In this document: one piece after another, positions 42,959-50,963 of the stretch
How positions within the stretch are numbered: the first letter of the stretch is position 1
Layout: each line of letters opens with the position of its first letter
Assembly: GCA_963844575.1 (NCBI GenBank)
Contig: CAWJOU010000005.1
Location: forward strand, 2,976,001 to 3,040,000
Origin: DASZUK01 sp963844575
GTDB lineage: Bacteria > Actinomycetota > Acidimicrobiia > Acidimicrobiales > RAAP-2
Direction of reading: 5' to 3'
Length of the DNA stretch: 64,000 nt
Made by a program: the position numbers and the translations under genes
Notes under the pieces: model-generated
Database searches by the model: none
The model's input: only the letters and a program-made list of their open reading frames with translations
What the model was told of the DNA's origin: nothing

Positions 42959-44005
42959 GTGACAGACGAGCAGCCGCCGGCGGCCCCCGGCGGGGCCGAC
43001 GGGACGTGGGCCCCGCCGGGATGGACCGGCCGGCCGGACCCCACCGGGCCCGCTCCCGCTCTCGACTCGACGACGGCCGACCAGCGTATGCCCGACTGGA
43101 CGGTCGCCGACCCGGGCGGAGGCCCCGCCGACGATCCGGGCGACCGGCGGCGCCGGCGTAGTCGCCGCCTGCTGGCCACCGGAGTGGCCGGGGTGATCAT
43201 GATCGCCGCAATCACCACCGGCGTCGTCCTCGGCGCCGGGGGCGGCAAGAGCGCCAGCGCGGCGGTGATCGACGCGGTCGACAGCACGATGGCCGACCGG
43301 ACGGCCCAGATGTCGCTGGCCGTCGCCGTGTCCGCCGGCGGGACGACGGTGAAAGAGGCGGGGAACGGGTCGATCGACTTCAGTCAGAACGCCTTCCAAC
43401 TGACAGGATCGGAGCACGCCGGAGGGCAGGTCGTCCCCCTCGACCTCCGGTACCTGGACGGCATCGCGTACGTCAGCGCCCCTGGGATCAGCCAGGAGCT
43501 GCCGGGAAAGTCGTGGCTGTCGCTGGACGTCTCGTCCCTGTCCGGCGGTGCGGGCCCCTACGGGGCGAGCGAGCTGAGCAGCAATCCGGCCGCTACCCTC
43601 CATATCCTCAGCCAGAACGGAGCGACAGTCACCGAGCTGGGAACGTCGACACAGGGCGGCGTCGAAGTGCAGGGGTACGCCATGACCGTGAGCCCGGCAG
43701 CCTTGAAGGCTGACGTTGCCAAGGTCCCGTTGTCGGCGAAGACCCGAGCGGTCCTGGCCAAAATGACGTCCGGTCAACTGGACGCCAAGGTCTACGTGGA
43801 CGGGCAGGGGCTCCTCCGTTCGGTCACCGCGACGATGCAGCACTCCATCGGCTCGGCGGGGATGTCCACCCTCACCCTCACCGAGAGATTCTCGAGCTAC
43901 GGCTCGGCGATCGCCGAGATCAGCGCCCCCCCGGCGACACAGGTCGCCACGCTCCAGCAGGTGGCCCAGGCCGGACGAGCCGCCAATGGCGCCCAGACGA
44001 CGTAG
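42959..44005 (+). CDS. Membrane-anchored LolA/LppX-like lipid-binding-type protein
   Basis: A 348-residue protein. It has a Pro/Gly/Asp-rich cytoplasmic head (about 60 residues), a basic RRRRRSRR stretch, one membrane helix (about residues 65-87), then an exported domain of about 260 residues with repeated long strands, for example NGSIDFSQNAF and LDLRYLDGIAYVSAPG. This fold pattern resembles the LolA/LppX/LprG-type lipid carriers of actinobacteria. The GTG at 42959 has GGGAGGAA upstream. Its 3' end is 13 bases from the left arm of the long inverted repeat. Confidence 0.7.
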   Translation: MTDEQPPAAPGGADGTWAPPGWTGRPDPTGPAPALDSTTADQRMPDWTVADPGGGPADDPGDRRRRRSRRLLATGVAGVIMIAAITTGVVLGAGGGKSASAAVIDAVDSTMADRTAQMSLAVAVSAGGTTVKEAGNGSIDFSQNAFQLTGSEHAGGQVVPLDLRYLDGIAYVSAPGISQELPGKSWLSLDVSSLSGGAGPYGASELSSNPAATLHILSQNGATVTELGTSTQGGVEVQGYAMTVSPAALKADVAKVPLSAKTRAVLAKMTSGQLDAKVYVDGQGLLRSVTATMQHSIGSAGMSTLTLTERFSSYGSAIAEISAPPATQVATLQQVAQAGRAANGAQTT

Positions 44006-44018
44006 CGAGCCGGAAGGA

Positions 44019-44056
44019 TCTTCTTGGTATTCGGGAACTCGAGACATTGTGACAAC
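44019..44056 (+). repeat. Left arm of a 38-bp long-range inverted repeat
   Basis: The 38 bases, from TCTTCTTGG to GACATTGTGACAAC, recur in inverse orientation at 46308-46344 with about three differences and one gap. The arms lie 2.25 kb apart and enclose a lower-GC segment with a GDSL hydrolase and a transposase remnant. Between 44057 and 44330 I see no gene. Confidence 0.85.
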
Positions 44057-44330
44057 CTCTTCAAAAGCGCGAAGATGGACCGCGAGAAGCGTTTCAAGCC
44101 GTCCCACCTGGAACTACGGCCTCACGGCCCCAGTGATCGGCGAACGGTCGGCCTTCTGCGAGAAGCGCTGGGCTCGGGCGGCCCATGGGGGTGGCCGGGA
44201 GGGACCTCCCCCCCTGCTGATGGTCCGTCGCTAAAATAGATTCGATAGGTGAGGCGGCCACCGTGGCCATGGTGCCGTACCGCTCCCGTCTATGACCGAC
44301 GGGCGGCGAGCAGCGCTCGGGGCGCGATGA

Positions 44331-44501
44331 CCCGCTGGCCGTCACTGGCCCCATCGCAAGGTGGTTCAGGCCAGGGCGCTCCTGCTGGCCGCCGAGGGCA
44401 CTGGCACCAACGAGGTCGCTCGGCGTTGTCAGACCTCCGACGAGTCGGTGCGGGCCTGGCGGTGGCGGGCACGCCGGTCCATCGGGTTTGGGCAACAATG
44501 A
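44331..44501 (+). pseudogene. Remnant of an IS630-like transposase (helix-turn-helix part)
   Basis: The frame encodes HRKVVQARALLLAAEG, TNEVARRC and ESVRAWRWR, the typical N-terminal DNA-binding part of IS630-type transposases. There is no start codon in frame after the upstream stop at 44328-44330, and the frame ends after about 57 codons, with no catalytic domain following. It is thus a decayed fragment, lying inside the inverted-repeat-bounded segment and six bases before the GDSL gene. Confidence 0.6.
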
Positions 44502-44507
44502 CCCGTC

Positions 44508-46256
44508 ATGGCGGCACTCAGTAGCAGACTCTCGGTGACTCTCCTCCTGACCGCGATCGGTACCACGATCCTCGTGCCGGCAGGTCTGGCGAGTGGGTCG
44601 CCCACCTCACGCACCATGACCTGGCTGGCTGCCGGCGATTCCTACGCGTCGGGAGCAGGGTTGCCCCACACGACGAAGCTGTGCGCAAGGGCAACCGGGC
44701 AATCCAAAGCGTGGGCCACAGTGGCTGCAACAACGGTCACGAAAGAAGGAGTGTCCGTCTCCCGTCCGAAGCTCGTTGCGTGCACGGGTGCGGTGAGCAA
44801 GGAGCTCTTTCAACCGACGGGCCCAACAAACCCGGCAGAGTGGACGAAAGCGATGGGGAAGTTCGACCTGGTGACGTTCTCCTTCGGAGGCGACGACGTC
44901 GGCTTCCCAACAATCCTCGAATCCTGTTATCAGCACGGATCACTGTGCAACGACTCCACCGTCAGGGCCAGGATTGCTCGCTTCGGTGACACGTACCCGA
45001 CATTTCTCCAGAGGGTCGCGAAGACAGTAATGGTGAGCAGTGGGAACGTCGTCGTCATGGGCTACCCCGAGCTGCTAGAAGATCCGAGCCTGTGGCCGAA
45101 GACTGATCGTGACACGCATCAATGCCAAGGACTCGACGTGTCAACCTCCAAAAGCATCCGAGGATGGGGTGGCGACCTCAACGCCACTATCGCCAAGGGG
45201 ATCGCTAGCGTCAACGCGCTACCGGCGAGTGCGCGAAAAAATGTTCGCTTCACCTTTATCAACCCGGTCAGCGGTGGCGGGAGCATTGGCGGCTCGACAC
45301 CGAGCCTGTTTGAGCCCGCTTCCGGGACCCGTCACGAGTTGTGCAGCCAAGGTGATGAGGCATGGCTCAACGGCGCTTCTGCCCACCTGTTGACCCGAAG
45401 TTTCCATCCGAATGAGACAGGCAACATCGCGATGGGGAGTCTGACGACTACGACCGTCCAAGGGCTACTAGCACCTGCCACGCCCCTCCCCACCGTGAAT
45501 GACACAACCCAGAGTGCCCAGCAGGTCGAGTCCCTTCTCAAGGAGGCCGGGCTGTGGAGCTCTGTCTCACCCGCCGCCGAGTGTGCGACAGTCCTCGTTT
45601 CTGGAGCGCAGTTCTCAGAAGGTGCGGCCGCTCTCTTGATTGGGCATTCCTCCGCGTCCGGGTGTATTAAAGGCCCGTTTGGCACCTTCTACCTCATCGA
45701 CATGCGAAAGGAGATCTCCAAGGCAACACAGTGTGATTGCGGAACACAGACCGCATTCCTGACCCAGCTCATGGCTCCATATATGGACCGTCAACCCGCA
45801 GTGTTCAAGTTGGGTCCGAGCGGAGACCTCGTTCCCGCCCCCCCGGCAACACCTTCAAGCGCGTCGCCCGCGCCGACCACGACTCCGCAGGCGGGGACAC
45901 CTACGCTTGGACTTGATTGGCCAAATTCCGGCGGGGGCTACGGCGAAATCAAACCGGCACTTGTGTCGAACGGAGGTGACCCCACTGGTGTCGTCGGTAC
46001 AATCTCCTGGACATCATGGGGCGGTCCTCAGGCAACCGGCATGGGAATGAGCGATTACGTCGCAACAGGGCAAACCGTCGCTGGAGGAACTGAAGAGCAA
46101 GTAACGATTGTGGCGTTCGATCTGGGAACCTGTGGTGGACACCCGGCATATCAGGAAGTCGAGTGGTACTTCCCTCAAGATGGACAGACCTTCAACACCG
46201 TCAATGCGCTTTATGCGTGCATGTTCGGGTACGTGACTCCAACAAGGACATCGTGA
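44508..46256 (+). CDS. Secreted GDSL/SGNH-type hydrolase with C-terminal extra domain
   Basis: A 582-residue exported protein. A signal peptide covers residues 1-30. The SGNH domain has the nucleophile Ser45 in GDSYASG, GGDD near 127 (Asp for the usual Asn of GGND) and the catalytic His300 in SFHPNETG. Many Cys suggest disulfides. A Pro/Thr/Ser linker (about 450-480) leads to a C-terminal domain of about 100 residues of unknown type. GC content and codon use are clearly lower than in the neighbours, which points to transfer. Esterase or lipase activity outside the cell is likely. Confidence 0.82.
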   Translation: MAALSSRLSVTLLLTAIGTTILVPAGLASGSPTSRTMTWLAAGDSYASGAGLPHTTKLCARATGQSKAWATVAATTVTKEGVSVSRPKLVACTGAVSKELFQPTGPTNPAEWTKAMGKFDLVTFSFGGDDVGFPTILESCYQHGSLCNDSTVRARIARFGDTYPTFLQRVAKTVMVSSGNVVVMGYPELLEDPSLWPKTDRDTHQCQGLDVSTSKSIRGWGGDLNATIAKGIASVNALPASARKNVRFTFINPVSGGGSIGGSTPSLFEPASGTRHELCSQGDEAWLNGASAHLLTRSFHPNETGNIAMGSLTTTTVQGLLAPATPLPTVNDTTQSAQQVESLLKEAGLWSSVSPAAECATVLVSGAQFSEGAAALLIGHSSASGCIKGPFGTFYLIDMRKEISKATQCDCGTQTAFLTQLMAPYMDRQPAVFKLGPSGDLVPAPPATPSSASPAPTTTPQAGTPTLGLDWPNSGGGYGEIKPALVSNGGDPTGVVGTISWTSWGGPQATGMGMSDYVATGQTVAGGTEEQVTIVAFDLGTCGGHPAYQEVEWYFPQDGQTFNTVNALYACMFGYVTPTRTS

Positions 46257-46307
46257 TTGGACGCACCGCGACCGGGAATATGGAACAGGACGCCCGTACA
46301 CGGCACC

Positions 46308-46344
46308 GTTGTCACAATGTCTCGAGCTCCGAACACCAAGAAGA
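46308..46344 (-). repeat. Right arm of the 38-bp long-range inverted repeat
   Basis: The reverse complement of 44019-44056 with about three changes; 19 bases from GTTGTCACAATG to CTCGAG are identical. It ends one base before the stop codon of the amidohydrolase remnant at 46346, so the repeats sit directly at the 3' ends of both flanking genes. Confidence 0.85.
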
Positions 46345-46345
46345 C

Positions 46346-47531
46346 CTAGCGGTGCTGCGGCTCGGTCAGCGCGAGGGTGTTGTCGCGCATGATCTTGCGC
46401 ACCGTCGGCGCGTCGAACTTGCGCAGCTCCGACAGGTAGTCGGTCGGTTCGGGCAGTGCCTCGATGTGCGGCCAGTCGGAGCCGAAGATGACGCGGTCGT
46501 CGCCCATCAGGTCGACGACCTCGCCGACGTCGTCCTCCCAGAACGGGTTGATCCAGACGTGCCGACGGAACGTCTCGGCGGGGTCCTCGGCGAAGTAGCC
46601 GGGCATCTGCCGGGCGATCGACCCGAACTTGCGGAAGAGCCCGGGCAAGAAGCCGGAGCCGTTCTCGACGGACGCGACGCGCAGGTTCGGGAACCGGTCG
46701 AAGAGGCGGCCGAAGACGAGCGTCGCCAGGAAGTCGTGGACGGCCCGCTCGATGGCGAACATCTTGACCGTCGGGCCGAACCCGCCAGCGCGGAAGTTGG
46801 CCGCGAACCCGTCGGCCGCGTACCCGTTGGCGGAGAAGCCGCTGTCGCCGGCGTGGACGACAACGGTGATGCCCGCGTCGTCGACGAGCCGCCAGAACGG
46901 GTCGAAGACCGGGTCGGACGGCGAGCGCGGTCCGACGACCGTCGTCGGCGCGGCCGGCCGCATGACGACGAGCCGCGCCCCCTCCGACCGCGCCCACTCG
47001 ACCTCGCGCGACGGCCCAGTCGACGTCGGCGAGCGTCACGTACGGCGCGGCGAAGATGCGGTCGCGATAGGCGAACCCCCAGTCTTCGGCGAGCCAGCGG
47101 TTGAACGCGCCGAAGAGCAGCGTGACGCCCTCGGGGTCGTGCTTGAGCATCTCCTCGTAGATCATCCCGAGCGTCGGGAACAGCCAGATCCGTTCGAGCC
47201 CCTGGCTGTCCATGACGCGGAGCCGGGCGTCGCGGTCGCGGTACTCCGGCCGGATCGGCTCCGGCGTGCCGAGCAGGTCGAGCGGCGACTTGCCGTCCGG
47301 ATTGCCGCGGAAGTACGACGCCAGCGCGCCGGCCGGCGAGACGGGGTCGAACGTCGGGTTCGTCACCGCCCGGCAGACGCGCCCGCCGATCGAGTGGTAC
47401 CGGCGCCGGCCGACGTCGACCCACTCGATGACGCGGGGGCCGAGCGCCGGGTCGAGGTGCCGCGTGAACGCGTCGAGCGCCTCGTAGTAGTGGTTGTCGC
47501 CGTCGAAGATGCCATAGTCGAGCTCGCTCAT
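46346..47531 (-). pseudogene. Amidohydrolase-2 family gene with a one-base frameshift
   Basis: The first 170 codons (MSELDYGIFDGDNHYYE..., FDGDNH metal motif) and the last 205 codons (VVHAGDSG, ASVENGSGFLPGL, FGSDWPH with the catalytic Asp) are both clean and typical of this family. They are in different frames. Around 47006-47012 the run GTCGCGCGAG has one base more than the expected GTCCGCGAG. Removing it gives a 394-residue protein of normal length. It may be a recent mutation or a sequencing error in the CG-run. The ATG at 47531 has GGAG upstream. Confidence 0.82.
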
Positions 47532-47626
47532 CGTCTCCAGCCTGCCACGGCTGCCCCGGTCGTCGATCGCCGGCCATCGGTCGCCGCCGGCGCACGCGGA
47601 GCGGCCGAAACGGCCAGACTGAGCGG

Positions 47627-47839
47627 GTGCCGCGCCGACGTCATTCGTACCGGCCGCTCTCCGTCCGCTCGTCGCACTGGCGAGCCGACGGCCAGCCGAA
47701 GGTGCGGTACCCGACGCAACGCGACGCGCTCAGCGCGGCCGACGAGCGCGGCCGGGAGTCCGACGTCGACCTCGGCGTCTACCGCTGCGACTTCTGCAGC
47801 GGCTGGCACATGGGCCGGTTAGGCCGCCGCGAGGACTGA
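47627..47839 (+). CDS. Small CxxC-type protein, 70 residues
   Basis: A short basic protein with YPTQRDALSAADERGRESDVDLGVYRCDFCSGWHMGR. The Cys-x-x-Cys-x-x-x-His end recalls a one-sided zinc ribbon found in small actinobacterial proteins of unknown role. A GTG start is used. It is divergent from the broken amidohydrolase gene. Coding bias (GC-rich third positions) supports it. Confidence 0.7.
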   Translation: MPRRRHSYRPLSVRSSHWRADGQPKVRYPTQRDALSAADERGRESDVDLGVYRCDFCSGWHMGRLGRRED

Positions 47840-48002
47840 GCCGCCCCGCCGAGCCCACCGGCACCGGCCCTGGTCGGCGGCGCACCCCAGGTCCGTTCCG
47901 GCCGCCGACAGGACGGCGCGCCCGGTCCCCCACCCTCGATCGTCCGGCCTCGCACCCCCGCGGCTCACCGGCCGGCGGGGCCCGATACTGACCGAACGTT
48001 CG

Positions 48003-48031
48003 TTGACATCCGCCGTCGATCGACGTACGAT
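48003..48031 (+). promoter_or_regulatory. Strong sigma-70-type promoter of the P450 operon
   Basis: TTGACA (48003-48008) and TACGAT (48026-48031) are exactly 17 bases apart. The palindrome CGAACGTTCG (47993-48002) abuts the -35. Confidence 0.75.
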
Positions 48032-48038
48032 CTGAGTT

Positions 48039-48057
48039 ATCGGACAACGTGTCCGAT
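48039..48057 (+). promoter_or_regulatory. Operator palindrome at the P450 transcription start
   Basis: Perfect 8-bp arms ATCGGACA and TGTCCGAT around ACG, starting eight bases after the -10. A repressor here would block initiation; the TetR gene at 49369, downstream of the P450, is the obvious candidate. Confidence 0.7.
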
Positions 48058-48079
48058 TCGCTGGAGGAGCCGTCCGAAA

Positions 48080-49315
48080 ATGACTGACACCATCGACATC
48101 GCCCCCGTCGACCTCTCCGACTCCCGGTCGTACGTGCCCGGCGTCCCGCACGAGTACCTCACGTACCTCCGCCGCCACGACCCCGTCCACTGGCAGGCCG
48201 AGGCGAACGGGCCCGGGTTCTGGGCGGTAACGAAGTACGACGACTGCGTGACCGTCAACCGGGACTTCGAACGGTTCTCGTCGCAGCGCAAGGGCACGAT
48301 GCCGTTCGAGCTGACCGACGACGAGATCGCCCAGCAGGGTCTGATGATGCTGAACATGGACCCGCCGCTGCACACCCGCTACCGGCGGCTCGTCAACAAG
48401 GGGTTCACGCCGCGGATGGTCCGCGACCTCGAGGAGAGCATCCACCGGACGGCCGACCGGATCATCGACACCGTCTGCGAGAAGGGCGAGGCCGACTTCG
48501 TCACCGAGATCTCCGCCGAGCTCCCGCTCCAGGTCATCGCCGAGCTCCTCGGCGTCCCCCACGACGAGCGGCACAACATGTTCGACTGGTCGAACCGGAT
48601 GGTCGGCAGCGAGGACCCCGAGTACGGCATCACCGCCGAGGACGCCCTCCAGGCCGCCATGGAGCTCTACGGCTACGCCAGCGAGCTGTTCGCCAAGAAG
48701 CGGATCGACCCGCACGGCGACCTCATGAGCGCGCTCACCCAGGTCGAGCTGGACGGCGAGCGCCTCTCCGACATGGAGCTCGAGCTGTTCTTCCTCCTCC
48801 TCACCGTCGCCGGCAACGAGACGACGCGGAACCTGATGTCCGGCGCGCTCCACGCGTTCTTCCAGTTCCCCGACCAGTGGCAGCGGCTCGTCGCCGACCC
48901 CTCGCTCGTCACGCCGGCCACCGAGGAGATGCTCCGCTTCGTCACGCCCGTGATGAACTTCCGCCGGACCGCCACCTCCGACCTCGAGCTGCGCGGCACC
49001 GCGATGAAGGAGGGCGACAAGGTCGTCTTCTTCCACACGTCCGCCAACCGCGACGAAGACCTCTTCGACGACGGTCAGACCTTCGACATCGCCCGCGACC
49101 CGAACCCGCACATCGCCTTCGGCGGCGGCGGCCCCCACTTCTGCCTCGGCGCCAACCTCGCCCGCATGGAGATCCGCGTCATGTTCGAGCATCTCGCCAA
49201 CCGGCTGCCGGACATCCACCAGAACGGCGACGTCCAGCGGCTGCAATCGCAGTTCATCAACGGCGTCAAGCACCTCCCCGTCGCCTTCACGCCGGTCAAG
49301 CCCCTCGGCGCCTGA
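48080..49315 (+). CDS. Cytochrome P450, CYP125/142-like group
   Basis: A 411-residue soluble bacterial P450. NMDPPLHTRYRRLVNKGFTPRM is the C-helix region, VAGNETTRN is the oxygen-binding I-helix motif, EEMLR carries the ExxR pair, and Cys355 in FGGGGPHFCLG is the heme ligand; all key residues are present. The pattern is nearest to the CYP124/125/142 group, which oxidises the end of sterol side chains or branched lipids. It probably heads an operon with TetR and LLM genes. No ferredoxin gene is adjacent. Confidence 0.92.
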   Translation: MTDTIDIAPVDLSDSRSYVPGVPHEYLTYLRRHDPVHWQAEANGPGFWAVTKYDDCVTVNRDFERFSSQRKGTMPFELTDDEIAQQGLMMLNMDPPLHTRYRRLVNKGFTPRMVRDLEESIHRTADRIIDTVCEKGEADFVTEISAELPLQVIAELLGVPHDERHNMFDWSNRMVGSEDPEYGITAEDALQAAMELYGYASELFAKKRIDPHGDLMSALTQVELDGERLSDMELELFFLLLTVAGNETTRNLMSGALHAFFQFPDQWQRLVADPSLVTPATEEMLRFVTPVMNFRRTATSDLELRGTAMKEGDKVVFFHTSANRDEDLFDDGQTFDIARDPNPHIAFGGGGPHFCLGANLARMEIRVMFEHLANRLPDIHQNGDVQRLQSQFINGVKHLPVAFTPVKPLGA

Positions 49316-49368
49316 CCGCCCGGACACCTGCGCCGACCGACCGACCACCTGACCACGCCGGACCTATC

Positions 49369-50013
49369 GTGCCCCGACGGTCGCCCGACGAGCTGAAGGA
49401 CGTCATCCGGGACTTCCGGCGCGACCAGATCATCGACGTCGCCCGGCGGCTGTTCGGCGAGCGCGGCACGACCGAGGTGGCGATGGACGAGATCGCCACC
49501 GAGGCCGGCGTCGCCCGGTCGACCGTCTACGTCTACTTCGCCAACCGTGACGAGCTGTTGCGAGCCTGCCTGAAGCGGATGTACCAGCAGCTCCAGGACA
49601 CGATCGTCGGTTCCTGGGAGGACCAGGCCGGTCCGGCCGACCAGCTCCGCGTCGTCGTCAAGGGGCTGCTCGAACGGATCGACGACAACCCCGCGTTCTT
49701 CCGGCTCGCCGTCGCCACCCAGGCATCCGGCAACAAACCCGGTGCCGCCGCGGTCGACGCCGAGCTCGCGCTGATCGGTCTCGACATGTCCCGCATCCTC
49801 GAGGACCTCGTCGACGCCGGCATCCGCGACGGCCGGTTCCGCAAGATCGACCCACCGCGGGCGGCCGCGCTCATCGGCCAGCAGGTCTTCGGCGCCCTGT
49901 CCGTCCGGGCCGGCGACCCGCACCCGCTGCCCATCGACGACGCCACCGACGAGATCTGCGACTTCGTCCTGCACGGCCTCGTCGACCCGGCCGGCTGGCA
50001 TCCTCCCCGCTGA
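49369..50013 (+). CDS. TetR-family regulator
   Basis: A 214-residue repressor with helix-turn-helix at about residues 36-68 (MDEIATEAGVARSTVYVYFANRDELL) and a C-terminal helical ligand domain. It follows the P450 by 53 bases in the same direction. The palindrome overlapping the P450 start site probably is its operator, giving feedback control of the operon. A GTG start is used; the ribosome site is weak. Confidence 0.87.
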   Translation: MPRRSPDELKDVIRDFRRDQIIDVARRLFGERGTTEVAMDEIATEAGVARSTVYVYFANRDELLRACLKRMYQQLQDTIVGSWEDQAGPADQLRVVVKGLLERIDDNPAFFRLAVATQASGNKPGAAAVDAELALIGLDMSRILEDLVDAGIRDGRFRKIDPPRAAALIGQQVFGALSVRAGDPHPLPIDDATDEICDFVLHGLVDPAGWHPPR

Positions 50014-50084
50014 CCTCGTCCCCGAGCCGATCCCTCGCCGATCCCTCGCCGATCCGACCCTCCCTGATCTGACAAGGAGCGCCC

Positions 50085-50963
50085 GTGCACTTCGACCTCT
50101 GGTTCCCGACCGCCACCCCGTTCGCCACGCCCGAGCTGCTCGCCGCGCTCGGCCGCGAGGCCGAGAGCCGCGGCATCCACCGGATCTGGGTCGGTGAGCA
50201 CGTCGTCCTCTTCGACGACTACGCGTCGCAGTACCCGTACGCCGACGACGGCCGCATGCCCGCCCCGCCCGGCTCCGGCCTGCTCGAGCCGCTCACCACG
50301 CTAACCTACCTGGCCGCCCACACCGAGACCGTCCGGCTCGGCACCGCCATGATCCTCCTCCCCCAGCGCAACCCGGTGTACACCGCCAAGGAGGTCGCCA
50401 CCCTCGACTGGCTGTCCGGCGGCCGCGTCGACCTCGGCATCGGCGTCGGCTGGCTGAAGGAGGAGTTCGACGCGGTCAACGTCCCGTGGCCCCGCCGCGG
50501 CGCCCGGACCGACGAGTACCTCGACGTGCTCCGGACGCTGTGGTGCGACGACCCGTCGTCGTTCGACGGCGACTTCTACCAACTGCCACCGTCGTCGATG
50601 TTCCCCAAGCCCGTCCAGGCGCCGTACCCGCCGATCCACGTCGGTGGGGAGACCGACGCCGCGCTCCGCCGCGTCGCCCGCGCCGCCCGCGGCTGGCACA
50701 CGTTCAACCGGTTGCCCGACGACCTCGTCGAGCCGCTCGCCCGGCTCGACGACCTGCTCGCCGAGCACGGCCGGTCGCGCTCGGAGATCGAGATCACCGT
50801 CTGCCCGTACTTCCAGGAGCTCACCCCCGAGCGGGTCGAGGGCTATGCCGAGGCCGGCGCCGACGCGGTCTCCGCCCTCTTCTTCGCCGGTAGCCCCGAC
50901 GACGTGCCGGCCATGCTCGACGCGCTGACGCCGTGCATGGAACGGGCCGCCGCCGTCAGCTGA
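50085..50963 (+). CDS. LLM-class F420-dependent-type oxidoreductase
   Basis: A 292-residue luciferase-like enzyme with IHRIWVGEHVV (near residue 31), RLGTAMILLPQRNPVYTAKEVATLDWLSGGRVDLGIGVGWLKEEF and PPIHVGGETDAALRR. This is a clean F420-group pattern. AAGGAG lies six bases before the GTG at 50085. It follows the TetR gene and overlaps the end of the convergent MFS gene by eight bases. It may act on the P450 product. Confidence 0.88.
   Translation: MHFDLWFPTATPFATPELLAALGREAESRGIHRIWVGEHVVLFDDYASQYPYADDGRMPAPPGSGLLEPLTTLTYLAAHTETVRLGTAMILLPQRNPVYTAKEVATLDWLSGGRVDLGIGVGWLKEEFDAVNVPWPRRGARTDEYLDVLRTLWCDDPSSFDGDFYQLPPSSMFPKPVQAPYPPIHVGGETDAALRRVARAARGWHTFNRLPDDLVEPLARLDDLLAEHGRSRSEIEITVCPYFQELTPERVEGYAEAGADAVSALFFAGSPDDVPAMLDALTPCMERAAAVS

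Noticed and set aside
44024..44239. A 71-codon frame between the LolA-like gene and the transposase remnant
   Set aside because: It overlaps the left inverted repeat, has no ribosome site and no recognisable motif; parallel frames are equally open.
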